Assembly: GCA_946886365.1 (NCBI GenBank)
Contig: CAMPIM010000135.1
Coordinates: forward strand, 1-7,696
Reading direction: 5' to 3'
Source of the DNA: an uncultured Novosphingobium sp.
Lineage (GTDB): Bacteria > Pseudomonadota > Alphaproteobacteria > Sphingomonadales > Sphingomonadaceae
DNA length: 7,696 nucleotides
How positions within the stretch are numbered: the stretch's first letter is position 1; each line of letters starts with the position of its first letter. This document shows positions 1 to 7,214 of the stretch, piece by piece. A model generated the notes under the pieces. It searched no databases. It saw only the letters and a program-made list of their open reading frames with translations, and was not told the origin of the DNA. A program made the position numbers and the translations under genes.

Positions 1-398
1 AGGCTGCCGAAGGCGTCAACGGCAAGCAGATCGTCCTGATCCGCCAGTCGTCGAATGCCGGCCATCTGTACGGCTCGGTCGCCGTCCGCGACGTTGTGGA
101 AGCGCTGCACGCCGATGGCGTGACCAACGTGTCCAAGGCGATGGTCGTGCTGGAACGCCCGATCAAGACGCTCGGCGTGTTCGACGTCAAGGTTGCGCTG
201 CACCCCGAAGTCGCCGTCACCATTCAGGTGAACGTCGCTCGCTCGCCGGAAGAAGCTGATCTGCAGGCGCAGGGCGTCGACGTGATGGCCGACCTGTTCG
301 AAAAGGACGAGGCTGGCTTCACCGAAGATTATGATCCGAACGCGGAACCCGGCGAAATCGCCGTGGAAGCGGAAGAGGCTCCGGCTGAAGAAGCCTGA
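1..398 (+). CDS. rplI: 50S ribosomal protein L9, C-terminal part (5' end outside window)
   Basis: The reading frame is open from base 3 to the TGA at 396-398, giving 131 residues without the N-terminus. L9 binds 23S rRNA through an N-terminal domain, not visible here, joined by a long helix to a C-terminal domain. The visible part begins at the end of that linker and continues into the C-terminal domain, with the family-typical run GHLYGSVAVRDVVEAL and, further on, HPEVAVTIQVNVA. After the point where E. coli L9 ends (about base 240) there is an extra tail of 52 residues. About 18 of these are Asp or Glu, and it ends in EEAPAEEA. Acidic tails of this kind are known in alphaproteobacterial L9. 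The gene is normally last in rpsF-rpsR-rplI, which fits the terminator directly after it. Identification is secure; the start cannot be seen. Confidence 0.95.
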   Translation, partial: AAEGVNGKQIVLIRQSSNAGHLYGSVAVRDVVEALHADGVTNVSKAMVVLERPIKTLGVFDVKVALHPEVAVTIQVNVARSPEEADLQAQGVDVMADLFEKDEAGFTEDYDPNAEPGEIAVEAEEAPAEEA

Positions 399-414
399 GT
401 TTCCACAACGGACC

Positions 415-450
415 AAAAAAGAAAGCCGCCCCTAACCGGGCGGCTTTTTT
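415..450. terminator. Bidirectional Rho-independent terminator after rplI
   Basis: A perfect 10-bp stem (AAAGCCGCCC at 422-431 paired with GGGCGGCTTT at 438-447) encloses a 6-base loop. On the + strand the stem runs into six T (445-450). On the - strand the run of A at 415-420 gives the matching U tract. The hairpin lies 17 bases after the rplI stop and can also stop - strand transcripts coming from the PilZ-HTH gene, whose stop is about 190 bases away. The structure is read directly from the sequence. Two-way activity is inferred from the symmetric A and T tracts. Confidence 0.92.
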
Positions 451-638
451 GTTGGTTGGTTAGCGGATTGCTGAATGTTGCGATCCTGCTGGAACTGGGT
501 CATTATTTACATAGGAAAGCCGCTAGGAAGCCAGATTGTCGAAGCGGTTTCCTGTCCAAAAGACAGAGCCCTTCGCCAAGCCTAAGCGAACGGACGGGTC
601 GGAGTAAAATTCGGCCCAGGCGCCCGCCCGATAGCGCT

Positions 639-1349
639 TCAATAATCGATGCGGATCTGCACCTGCGAGACATCGACGCCTGCGTGTTTCGCGACTTCCC
701 GCTTCGCTGAGTCGATGACATCATGAAGCTGCTGACCCAGACGGGCATTGCTCGCCACTGCGGGACCATGGGACGGCGCGACCGCCTCACCCACAAGCAA
801 CTGCTGCTCGGTCAGGCCGAATGCCTGGGCGAGGGCGATCAGGCTCCTTCGCCGGGGCATGGTCTTGCCCACTTCCCACGCCCACAGCGAGGGCTTGCTG
901 AAACCCGTCAACTTGGACAATGCTTCCCGGCTGAGGCCGCGTTCGCGGCGCAACCGGCGTAGACGCGCAGGAAACATTTCAGGGCTTTGCGCATCGGCGG
1001 CATGGTCGATCGGCCTGCCATTGCTGCGCACCGTGCTGCGAAGCCGGGTCGCGCTGACAGCGGCTTGGGGGAGCGCCTCATCGAAACGGCATCCAAATAA
1101 CGGTTCATCCTGCCACACGACGCGGGCGGAGACGGAACCCGCTTCGGGCAGGGACAAAAGCACGCCTTGGCCAAGCTGCAGTTTTGAGCTGGTTTCAATC
1201 AGCATCCCCGCCGTGGAGATATCGTGAACCACGACGTCGGCCGATCCCTCGCCCAGTGCTTCGGCCACCTCAAGGCGAATGGGCCAACGAATATCGGCGC
1301 GCTTGTCGCCGGGCTCGGGGGATTGCTCCATGATCGGATCGATAGCCAT
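639..1349 (-). CDS. PilZ domain / XRE-family helix-turn-helix fusion protein, candidate c-di-GMP-responsive regulator
   Basis: The product is 236 residues. The N-terminal domain (about residues 15-95) looks like PilZ: it has the RxxxR motif (R17-A-D-I-R21) and, 21 residues later, DxSxxG (D43-I-S-T-A-G48). These are the canonical cyclic-di-GMP contacts of the family, followed by beta-rich sequence (residues 62-90). Residues 126-186 form an XRE/Cro-like helix-turn-helix: FPARLRRLRRERGLSREAL, then the recognition helix near SKPSLWAWE (151-159) and a third hydrophobic helix. The last 45 residues are a helical segment ending in VQIRIDY. I chose the ATG at 1349 because PilZ begins soon after it. 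An in-frame ATG at 1436 would add 29 residues with no domain or clear ribosome site. The Shine-Dalgarno sequence at 1349 is weak. The gene is convergent with rplI and divergent from lgt. No targets can be read from the sequence. Domain calls are from motifs; ligand response is inference. Confidence 0.85.
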   Translation of the reverse strand: MAIDPIMEQSPEPGDKRADIRWPIRLEVAEALGEGSADVVVHDISTAGMLIETSSKLQLGQGVLLSLPEAGSVSARVVWQDEPLFGCRFDEALPQAAVSATRLRSTVRSNGRPIDHAADAQSPEMFPARLRRLRRERGLSREALSKLTGFSKPSLWAWEVGKTMPRRRSLIALAQAFGLTEQQLLVGEAVAPSHGPAVASNARLGQQLHDVIDSAKREVAKHAGVDVSQVQIRIDY

Positions 1350-1365
1350 GCTATGATACTCGCAT

Positions 1366-1388
1366 TTAACGGGTTTACAGTAAGTTAA
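1366..1388. promoter_or_regulatory. Inverted repeat upstream of the PilZ-HTH gene, possible operator
   Basis: TTAAC (1366-1370) and GTTAA (1384-1388) form a dyad around an AT-rich core that holds a smaller palindrome, TTAC-A-GTAA (1375-1383). The two dyads are not centred on the same base. The element lies 17-39 bases upstream of the PilZ-HTH start codon, where that gene's promoter should be, so autoregulation by the HTH domain is possible. The repeat is short and could be chance; its role is inference. Confidence 0.3.
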
Positions 1389-1448
1389 TGCCTGAAGCGG
1401 GTTGGACCGATCCGAGCCATTCTTCCCCCGCCCCATTCTGTTCAGCCG

Positions 1449-1467
1449 TCATCCCGTACCCGGATGA
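1449..1467. repeat. Short inverted repeat in the lgt upstream region
   Basis: TCATCC (1449-1454) and GGATGA (1462-1467) are perfect reverse complements separated by 7 bases. The repeat lies 76 bases before the likely lgt start and about 100 bases before the PilZ-HTH start, between the two divergent genes. There is no T tract after it on either strand, so it is not a terminator. It may be a protein-binding site, a leader hairpin, or chance. Confidence 0.3.
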
Positions 1468-1526
1468 AAATAACAGCCCCCTTTCCTCTTTACCCTATCC
1501 TGCTCTATGGCGAAGGCCATATTTCC

Positions 1527-1534
1527 GAAGGGGA
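1527..1534 (+). promoter_or_regulatory. Shine-Dalgarno sequence that supports a TTG start for lgt
   Basis: GAAGGGGA is a strong ribosome-binding site 8 bases before the TTG at 1543. The in-frame ATG at 1507 lacks any purine-rich site before it. The TTG start also removes an unusual 12-residue leader and brings the conserved Lgt N-terminus to the expected distance from the start. Confidence 0.6.
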
Positions 1535-1542
1535 CCGACAAC

Positions 1543-2409
1543 TTGATCCTAGACCTTGCCGCCGCGGCTTCGGGCGCCATTCGTTTCGATCAGCTGGGGC
1601 TAAGCCCGGTCGCGCTCGACCTCGGCTTCTTCACGCTCAAATGGTACAGCCTCGCCTATCTGGCAGGCATATTGATCGGCTACTGGTATCTGCTGAAACT
1701 CATCGCCCAGCCGGGTTCTCCCATGGCGCGGCGGCATGCCGATGACATGATCTTCTATGCTACGCTCGGCATCATTATCGGCGGGCGGCTGGCCTATGTT
1801 TTCTTCTACCAGCCCGAAATCCTGGGCAATCCGCTGGACATCTTCAAACTGTGGAACGGGGGCATGTCCTTTCATGGCGGGGCGGCTGGCGTATCGCTCG
1901 GCATCCTCTACATGGCGCGGAAGGAAAAGCTGTCATGGCTGCGCATCCATGATTTTGTCGCATGCTGCGTCCCCTTCGGACTGCTTTTCGGCCGCCTCGC
2001 TAACTTCGTGAATGGCGAATTGTGGGGCAAGGAAACGGACGTGCCGTGGGCCATCATCTTCCCGACCGGCGGCCCCTTCCCTCGCCATCCGAGCCAGCTT
2101 TACGAAGCCTTTTTCGAAGGTATCGTGCTGTTCCTCATCCTCGCCTTCGCCTTCTGGAAGACGCGCGCCCGCTACAAGCCGGGAATGCTGGTGGGGATTT
2201 TCCTGCTGGGCTACGGCATATTCCGTTTCGGCGTGGAATATTTCCGCGAAGCTGACGCGCAGTTGATGGAATTTGCCGCGCGAACCGGCCTTCACATGGG
2301 CCAGTGGTTGTGCGTTCCGATGATCCTCGGCGGCCTATACCTGATAGCAACCGCAAAGGGCCGCCGCGTTCGCGTGGAGCCAATCGCGGGGAGCGCGAGT
2401 GTCAGCTGA
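1543..2409 (+). CDS. lgt: Prolipoprotein diacylglyceryl transferase
   Basis: This inner-membrane enzyme moves a diacylglyceryl group from phosphatidylglycerol to the lipobox cysteine of prolipoproteins, the first step of lipoprotein maturation. With the TTG start it has 288 residues, normal for the family. Conserved elements in order are [10 protein letters not shown] (33-42, holding the conserved Tyr), [10 protein letters not shown] (80-89), GGMSFHGG with the key His at 111, [13 protein letters not shown] with Arg151 and Asn154, HPSQLYE (182-188), and RFGVEYFRE near 228-236 with conserved arginines. Several hydrophobic segments fit the multi-spanning topology. An ATG at 1507 would give 300 residues, but the ribosome site at 1527-1534 favours 1543. 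The stop codon overlaps the next gene, so the two are probably co-transcribed. Identification is secure; the start is moderately sure. Confidence 0.95.
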   Translation: MILDLAAAASGAIRFDQLGLSPVALDLGFFTLKWYSLAYLAGILIGYWYLLKLIAQPGSPMARRHADDMIFYATLGIIIGGRLAYVFFYQPEILGNPLDIFKLWNGGMSFHGGAAGVSLGILYMARKEKLSWLRIHDFVACCVPFGLLFGRLANFVNGELWGKETDVPWAIIFPTGGPFPRHPSQLYEAFFEGIVLFLILAFAFWKTRARYKPGMLVGIFLLGYGIFRFGVEYFREADAQLMEFAARTGLHMGQWLCVPMILGGLYLIATAKGRRVRVEPIAGSASVS

Positions 2410-3469
2410 ACCGCTGACCCTCGCCCAGCGTCTGGCTCGGCAGATTGACGCCGGGGGGCCAATCTCGGTCGCACACTATATGGCCGAGGCGAACCAGCAT
2501 TATTATGGCACGCGCGATCCTCTGGGAGCGGCAGGCGATTTCACCACCGCGCCGGAGATCAGCCAGATGTTCGGCGAACTGGTCGGCCTGTGCCTGGCAG
2601 ACCTGTGGATGCGATCGGGTAGCCGTCCGAACGCGCTTTATGTTGAGCTTGGTCCGGGGCGCGGCACCCTCGCGTCCGATGCGCTGCGCGCCATGGGCAA
2701 TGCGGGATTAACGCCCCAACCCCATTTCGTGGAAACCAGCCCGACCCTGCGCGAGCGGCAACGCGCGCTCGTCCCGAACGTCTTTCATCATGACAGCGTC
2801 GCCGCCTTGCCGGACAATGCGCCGCTGCTGGTCGTCGCGAACGAGTTTTTCGACGCCCTGCCCGTCCGCCAGATCATCCGTTCGGGTGACGAATGGCGCG
2901 AGCGGGTGGTCATCTGCCCTGATGAGGCCGACTCGAACCGTTTCGAGGCCGGGCCGGGCTATCGGCGGGTCGAATCGGGCATTCCCACCATCGCCGCAGA
3001 CGCTCCGGACGGAGCGATCATCGAAATACCGCTGGCTGGGACCGCCATCGCGCTGGAACTGGCGCAGCGGATCGCTCGGCAAGGCGGCGCCGCGATCATC
3101 ATCGACTATGGCTATGAAGGTCCAGCGATCGGCGACACTTTGCAGGCCGTGCGCGAACACCAGTTTGCGGACCCTTTCCGGGAACCGGGCGAAAGCGATC
3201 TTACGACCCATGTCGATTTCACCATGATAGGCAATATGGCGCGGCAGGCGGGTCTGCGAGTGCTGGGGCCGGTGAACCAGGGCGAGTTGCTGCGAAAGCT
3301 AGGCATTGATGCGCGGGCTGATCAGCTGGCCCGCACATCTCCCGCGCGGGCGACGGAGGTGGAGGCTGCGCGACTGCGACTGACTGCCGAGGACGCCATG
3401 GGGACGCTGTTCAAGGCGATGGCCTGGGTGCATCCGGATTGGGCGGAACCGGCGGGATTTGAGAGGTAG
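2399..3469 (+). CDS. Class I SAM-dependent methyltransferase, MidA/NDUFAF7 family
   Basis: The product has 356 residues, matching the COG1565 family. The diagnostic motifs are [11 protein letters not shown] (46-56), the SAM-binding glycine-rich loop ELGPGRGTL (83-91), and [11 protein letters not shown] (148-158). The eukaryotic homologue NDUFAF7 (MidA in Dictyostelium) methylates an arginine of the NDUFS2 subunit of respiratory complex I during assembly. The bacterial substrate is not established, so an arginine-methyltransferase role here is inference. The start is GTG at 2399, inside the end of lgt (11-bp overlap), with GGGGAG at 2388-2393 as ribosome site, 5 bases upstream. Translational coupling with lgt is likely. 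In many alphaproteobacteria the next gene is pgeF (laccase-domain protein), but here the convergent gmk follows after 53 bases. Confidence 0.92.
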   Translation: MSAEPLTLAQRLARQIDAGGPISVAHYMAEANQHYYGTRDPLGAAGDFTTAPEISQMFGELVGLCLADLWMRSGSRPNALYVELGPGRGTLASDALRAMGNAGLTPQPHFVETSPTLRERQRALVPNVFHHDSVAALPDNAPLLVVANEFFDALPVRQIIRSGDEWRERVVICPDEADSNRFEAGPGYRRVESGIPTIAADAPDGAIIEIPLAGTAIALELAQRIARQGGAAIIIDYGYEGPAIGDTLQAVREHQFADPFREPGESDLTTHVDFTMIGNMARQAGLRVLGPVNQGELLRKLGIDARADQLARTSPARATEVEAARLRLTAEDAMGTLFKAMAWVHPDWAEPAGFER

Positions 3470-3522
3470 ACCAGTGTCTCGCCGTCGCTCGAAACCAACG
3501 GAGGCAGGAAAACTACGCTTCC

Positions 3523-4188
3523 TCAATCTTCCTGATGATAACGGCTCAACCGGCGGATGAAGCCGATAAGGCCGGTCTGGCGGCTGCGCTTCATGCGCTC
3601 TGCATGAAGGATCGTCTGAACCCGCCTGAAGCAATCCTCCGCATCGACATTGCAGAGAACATAATCATAGCCGTCCCAATGCGCGATTTCATTGGCGGCG
3701 CGGGACATGCGGCCTTCAATCACTTCCTCGCTGTCAGTCGCACGGCCGCGCAGGCGGCGTTCCAGCTCTTCCATGGAGGGAGGCAGGATGAATACCCGCA
3801 CGACATCGCCCCCGGCGATCTGGTGCAGCTGCTGAGCGCCCTGCCAGTCGATGTCGAAAAGTACGTCGCGGCCGCTCTTCAACATGGCCTCGACCGGCGC
3901 GCGCGGCGTGCCGTAGCGCTGGCCAAAGACGTGCGCCCATTCGAGAAATTCATGCTCCGCCGTCATCCGGCGGAATTCCTCCAGATCGACGAAATGATAG
4001 TCCTTGCCGTCCACTTCGCCCGGACGCATCGGCCGCGTGGTGGCAGAAACGGACATGGCAAGGTCCGACTCAGCAGCCAGAAGCTTGCGCGCGATGGTGG
4101 ATTTGCCCGCGCCGGAAGGCGAGGAAAGAACGAAGAGCACGCCACGCCGCTTGAAATCGGGCGCCTCAATAGGGATGCTGTCGGCCAT
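3523..4188 (-). CDS. gmk: Guanylate kinase
   Basis: The enzyme phosphorylates GMP to GDP with ATP, a cytosolic step of purine nucleotide synthesis and of GMP recycling. The product has 221 residues, typical of bacterial Gmk. The P-loop SSPSGAGKST lies at 22-31. The family signature of the GMP-binding region follows (SVSATTRPMRPGEVDG, 46-61, then KDYHFV). Next come DIDWQGAQQL (112-121) and the arginine-rich lid RRLRGRATDSEE (144-155). The start at 4188 (ATGGCC) puts about 15 residues before the first beta strand, as usual; no clear Shine-Dalgarno sequence precedes it. The gene is convergent with the methyltransferase gene and divergent from the DUF2585 gene with only 57 bases between. Its promoter must lie in that short gap or reach into the neighbour. 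Confidence 0.97.
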   Translation of the reverse strand: MADSIPIEAPDFKRRGVLFVLSSPSGAGKSTIARKLLAAESDLAMSVSATTRPMRPGEVDGKDYHFVDLEEFRRMTAEHEFLEWAHVFGQRYGTPRAPVEAMLKSGRDVLFDIDWQGAQQLHQIAGGDVVRVFILPPSMEELERRLRGRATDSEEVIEGRMSRAANEIAHWDGYDYVLCNVDAEDCFRRVQTILHAERMKRSRQTGLIGFIRRLSRYHQED

Positions 4189-4231
4189 GGCCGCTAGTGA
4201 CGCCGTGGAACGCGTTTGGCAAGAGGCCGTG

Positions 4232-4239
4232 AAGGGGGA
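4232..4239 (+). promoter_or_regulatory. Shine-Dalgarno sequence that decides a TTG start
   Basis: AAGGGGGA ends 6 bases before the TTG at 4246. The ATG that overlaps it (4239) is out of frame with the DUF2585 protein. This site is the main reason for accepting TTG as the start of the next gene. Confidence 0.7.
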
Positions 4240-4245
4240 TGATCG

Positions 4246-4815
4246 TTGAGACGCAAGGCACTACGCAACCGCCGGGGCTTCGTTGCCGCCGGGATCATCG
4301 TACTGCTGACCTGCGCGCTGCTGTTCCTGATGGCGCGGCCGCCGATCTGCACTTGCGGCCATGTCGAGCTGTGGCACGGCGCACTGGACAGCGGTAACAG
4401 CCAGCATATCGCCGATTGGTACAGCCTAAGCCATGTGATCCACGGCTTCTTCTTTTACGCAGGGGCGTGGGCGTTGATGCGGCGGCAACCGGTTGGCCCA
4501 CGCTTTGCGCTGGCGGTGCTGGTCGAATCCGTCTGGGAGATATTGGAGAACTCGCCGATCATCATTGACCGCTACCGCGCGGCGACGATCGCTTTGGGCT
4601 ATAGTGGCGACAGCATCCTGAATTCGATGAGCGATATCGGCATGATGGCGCTCGGCTTCCTCTTCGCGGCCCGTGCGCCGGCCCTCGTGACGATATGCGC
4701 TGGCATCGCACTGGAAATCATCGCGCTAGTGGCGATCCGCGACAATCTGACGCTCAACGTGCTGATGCTCGCTTGGCCGATTGAAGCGATAAAAAGCTGG
4801 CAGTCGGCCCTTTAG
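4246..4815 (+). CDS. DUF2585 (UPF0314) family integral membrane protein
   Basis: The product has 189 residues and no known function. A basic N-terminus (MRRKALRNRR) leads into a hydrophobic helix (about 12-30). A polar loop with CTCGHVELWHG (35-45) follows, then further hydrophobic segments near 61-78, 85-100, 128-146 and 148-166. Conserved polar blocks typical of the family are DWYSLSHVIHG (57-67), ESVWEILENSPIIIDRYR (94-111) and GYSGDSILNSMSDI (118-131). So many His, Glu, Asp and Asn residues in or near membrane helices suggest a metal or catalytic site, but that is inference. The start is TTG behind a strong ribosome site. The gene is divergent from gmk and its TAG overlaps the stop of the convergent small gene. 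The DUF2585 assignment is from recognised sequence patterns. Confidence 0.87.
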   Translation: MRRKALRNRRGFVAAGIIVLLTCALLFLMARPPICTCGHVELWHGALDSGNSQHIADWYSLSHVIHGFFFYAGAWALMRRQPVGPRFALAVLVESVWEILENSPIIIDRYRAATIALGYSGDSILNSMSDIGMMALGFLFAARAPALVTICAGIALEIIALVAIRDNLTLNVLMLAWPIEAIKSWQSAL

Positions 4816-5150
4816 GCCTTTTTCGTGCGGGCTTCGGTGATAGGCACCGGTTCGTTGCTAAGATCAGGCAGCGCTTTCACCGCACGTTTGCGATCGACTT
4901 CGCGCTTGGTCTCATAGGCTTTGCCCGCAAGATAAGCGCCGGTGACGAACAGCGCGCCCAGCGGATAGCGCATGATCAACCGCTTGGCGCCCATGCCCGC
5001 GACGAGTCCGACCACGCCCTTCTTTCCGGTCGCCGCAGCAACGCGGGCCGCGACGACGGCCGCGCCCAGCCGTGCCGTCTTTCGCAGCAGCCCTGCCTTG
5101 CGCGGCGGGCGGACGGTGACAAGCGGCTGTTTGGACGTGATCTTCTTCAT
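4812..5150 (-). CDS. Small Ala/Gly-rich hypothetical protein, possibly membrane-associated
   Basis: I do not recognise this 112-residue protein. It has a basic N-terminus (MKKITSK, then RPPRKAGLLRK) and an alanine-rich segment (26-41). A glycine-spaced segment follows (GKKGVVGLVAGMG, 42-54), then a hydrophobic stretch PLGALFVTGAYLAG (63-76) that could be a weak membrane helix. The tail is charged (KAYETKREVDRKRAVK) and Pro/Thr-containing. No catalytic motif is visible. The reading frame extends upstream to 5237 into fumC. I chose the ATG at 5150, which leaves 40 bases after the fumC stop, although its Shine-Dalgarno sequence is poor. Same strand and short spacing suggest co-transcription from fumC. 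Codon-position composition resembles its neighbours, so it is probably a real gene. Confidence 0.7.
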   Translation of the reverse strand: MKKITSKQPLVTVRPPRKAGLLRKTARLGAAVVAARVAAATGKKGVVGLVAGMGAKRLIMRYPLGALFVTGAYLAGKAYETKREVDRKRAVKALPDLSNEPVPITEARTKKA

Positions 5151-5190
5151 ATGGCGATCAATGTATCGCAGGACGGGCGGTTCCGCCAGT

Positions 5191-6573
<1,383 letters not shown>

Positions 6574-6639
6574 GCAAAGGCTCCCGGAACGTAAAGTCAG
6601 GTAACCAATCTGGGAGGTATGCCGGCTATCCGCCAGCCC

Positions 6640-7116
6640 CTATTTTTTCTTGCCGAAATCCACTGTCACGACGTTGGAGCCGTCTTCGGTCGTGACCAGC
6701 GGCGCGTCATTCTCCGCTTCCTCATGCGGCTCGGGCAGTCCGTCCGACTGCACCTGGAATTGGAGCGCGAAATTCACTGCCGGATCCACGAAAGCCGTGA
6801 TGGCGGCAAAGGGTATTACAAGATGCGACGCAACCTGATTGAACGTCAGGCTGACCTCGAACCCGTCGTTGCTGACTTTCAGATCCCAGAATTTATTCTG
6901 AAGGACGATCGTCATCTCATCCGGGAACCGCTCCACCAATTGCTTGGGGATCGCGACTCCGGGAGCCTGCGTCTTGAAGGTGATGTAGAAATGATGCGAA
7001 CCCGGCAGACCGCCAGAATGCTCGACTTCGCCAAGCACGCGGCCGACCACGGCACGCAGCGCCTCCTGCACGATTTCGTCGTAGGGAATCAGGCTGTCAG
7101 GCAAGTCGTCGCTCAT
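6640..7116 (-). CDS. sspB: ClpXP protease adaptor SspB, alphaproteobacterial type
   Basis: SspB tethers ssrA-tagged and some other substrates to the ClpXP protease. The product has 158 residues. The substrate-binding domain (about 10-120) shows the family pattern: YDEIVQEALR, GSHHFYITFKT (39-49), FPDEMTIVLQNKFWDLKV (64-81), FEVSLTF, LVIPFAAITAFVDPAVNFALQF. A flexible acidic linker (about 122-144) is followed by a short tail, VVTVDFGKKK. Its hydrophobic-then-basic pattern fits the ClpX-binding tail known in SspB; that match is inference. The ATG at 7116 is preceded by AGGA at 9 bases. An upstream in-frame ATG at 7179 would add 21 residues of unrelated sequence and enter the shared promoter region. 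The gene is divergent from hisB and lies upstream of fumC. Confidence 0.9.
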   Translation of the reverse strand: MSDDLPDSLIPYDEIVQEALRAVVGRVLGEVEHSGGLPGSHHFYITFKTQAPGVAIPKQLVERFPDEMTIVLQNKFWDLKVSNDGFEVSLTFNQVASHLVIPFAAITAFVDPAVNFALQFQVQSDGLPEPHEEAENDAPLVTTEDGSNVVTVDFGKKK

Positions 7117-7164
7117 CCCCCATTGTCCTAACGGCGCGGCGCGGCTGGTCAAGTGCGCCCCGCA

Positions 7165-7185
7165 CATGCAACGCCACATTGCATG
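7165..7185. promoter_or_regulatory. Perfect inverted repeat between sspB and hisB, candidate operator
   Basis: CATGCAA (7165-7171) and TTGCATG (7179-7185) are exact reverse complements with a 7-base spacer. A second small dyad, GTGCG-CCC-CGCAC, abuts it at 7153-7165. The element lies 49-69 bases upstream of sspB and 30-50 bases upstream of hisB, in the only space available for both promoters. It could bind a dimeric regulator acting on one or both genes. There is no T tract, so a terminator is unlikely. The role is inference. Confidence 0.4.
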
Positions 7186-7214
7186 CCACCGCCACTTCGG
7201 TATAGGGCGCAGCC

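Noticed and set aside
451..638. 188-base gap between the rplI terminator and the PilZ-HTH stop
   Set aside because: No tRNA fold, coding frame with a ribosome site, or gene remnant was recognised. The only structure is a small CTGTC-CAAAA-GACAG hairpin (551-565) with no U tract, too weak to call.
748..1227. + strand open frame of 159 codons
   Set aside because: It is antisense to the PilZ-HTH gene, low in complexity and rich in Arg and Ser, typical of a shadow frame.
1350..1436. N-terminal extension of the PilZ-HTH protein to an ATG at 1436
   Set aside because: The added 29 residues carry no domain, the upstream sequence has no Shine-Dalgarno site, and it would translate through the promoter-region dyad.
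3501..3524. Hairpin between the methyltransferase gene and gmk (AGGAA/TTCCT, 8-base loop)
   Set aside because: The stem is 5 bp with little G+C and no T tract follows on either strand, so I did not call a terminator.
3535..4197. Long + strand open frame of 220 codons
   Set aside because: It is almost exactly antisense to gmk, whose motifs are unmistakable.
7179..7206. Sigma70-like promoter for hisB (TTGCAT, 16 bases, TATAGG)
   Set aside because: The match is partial, and it would put the transcription start almost at the start codon while the Shine-Dalgarno site overlaps the -10. Mentioned only as context for the dyad.
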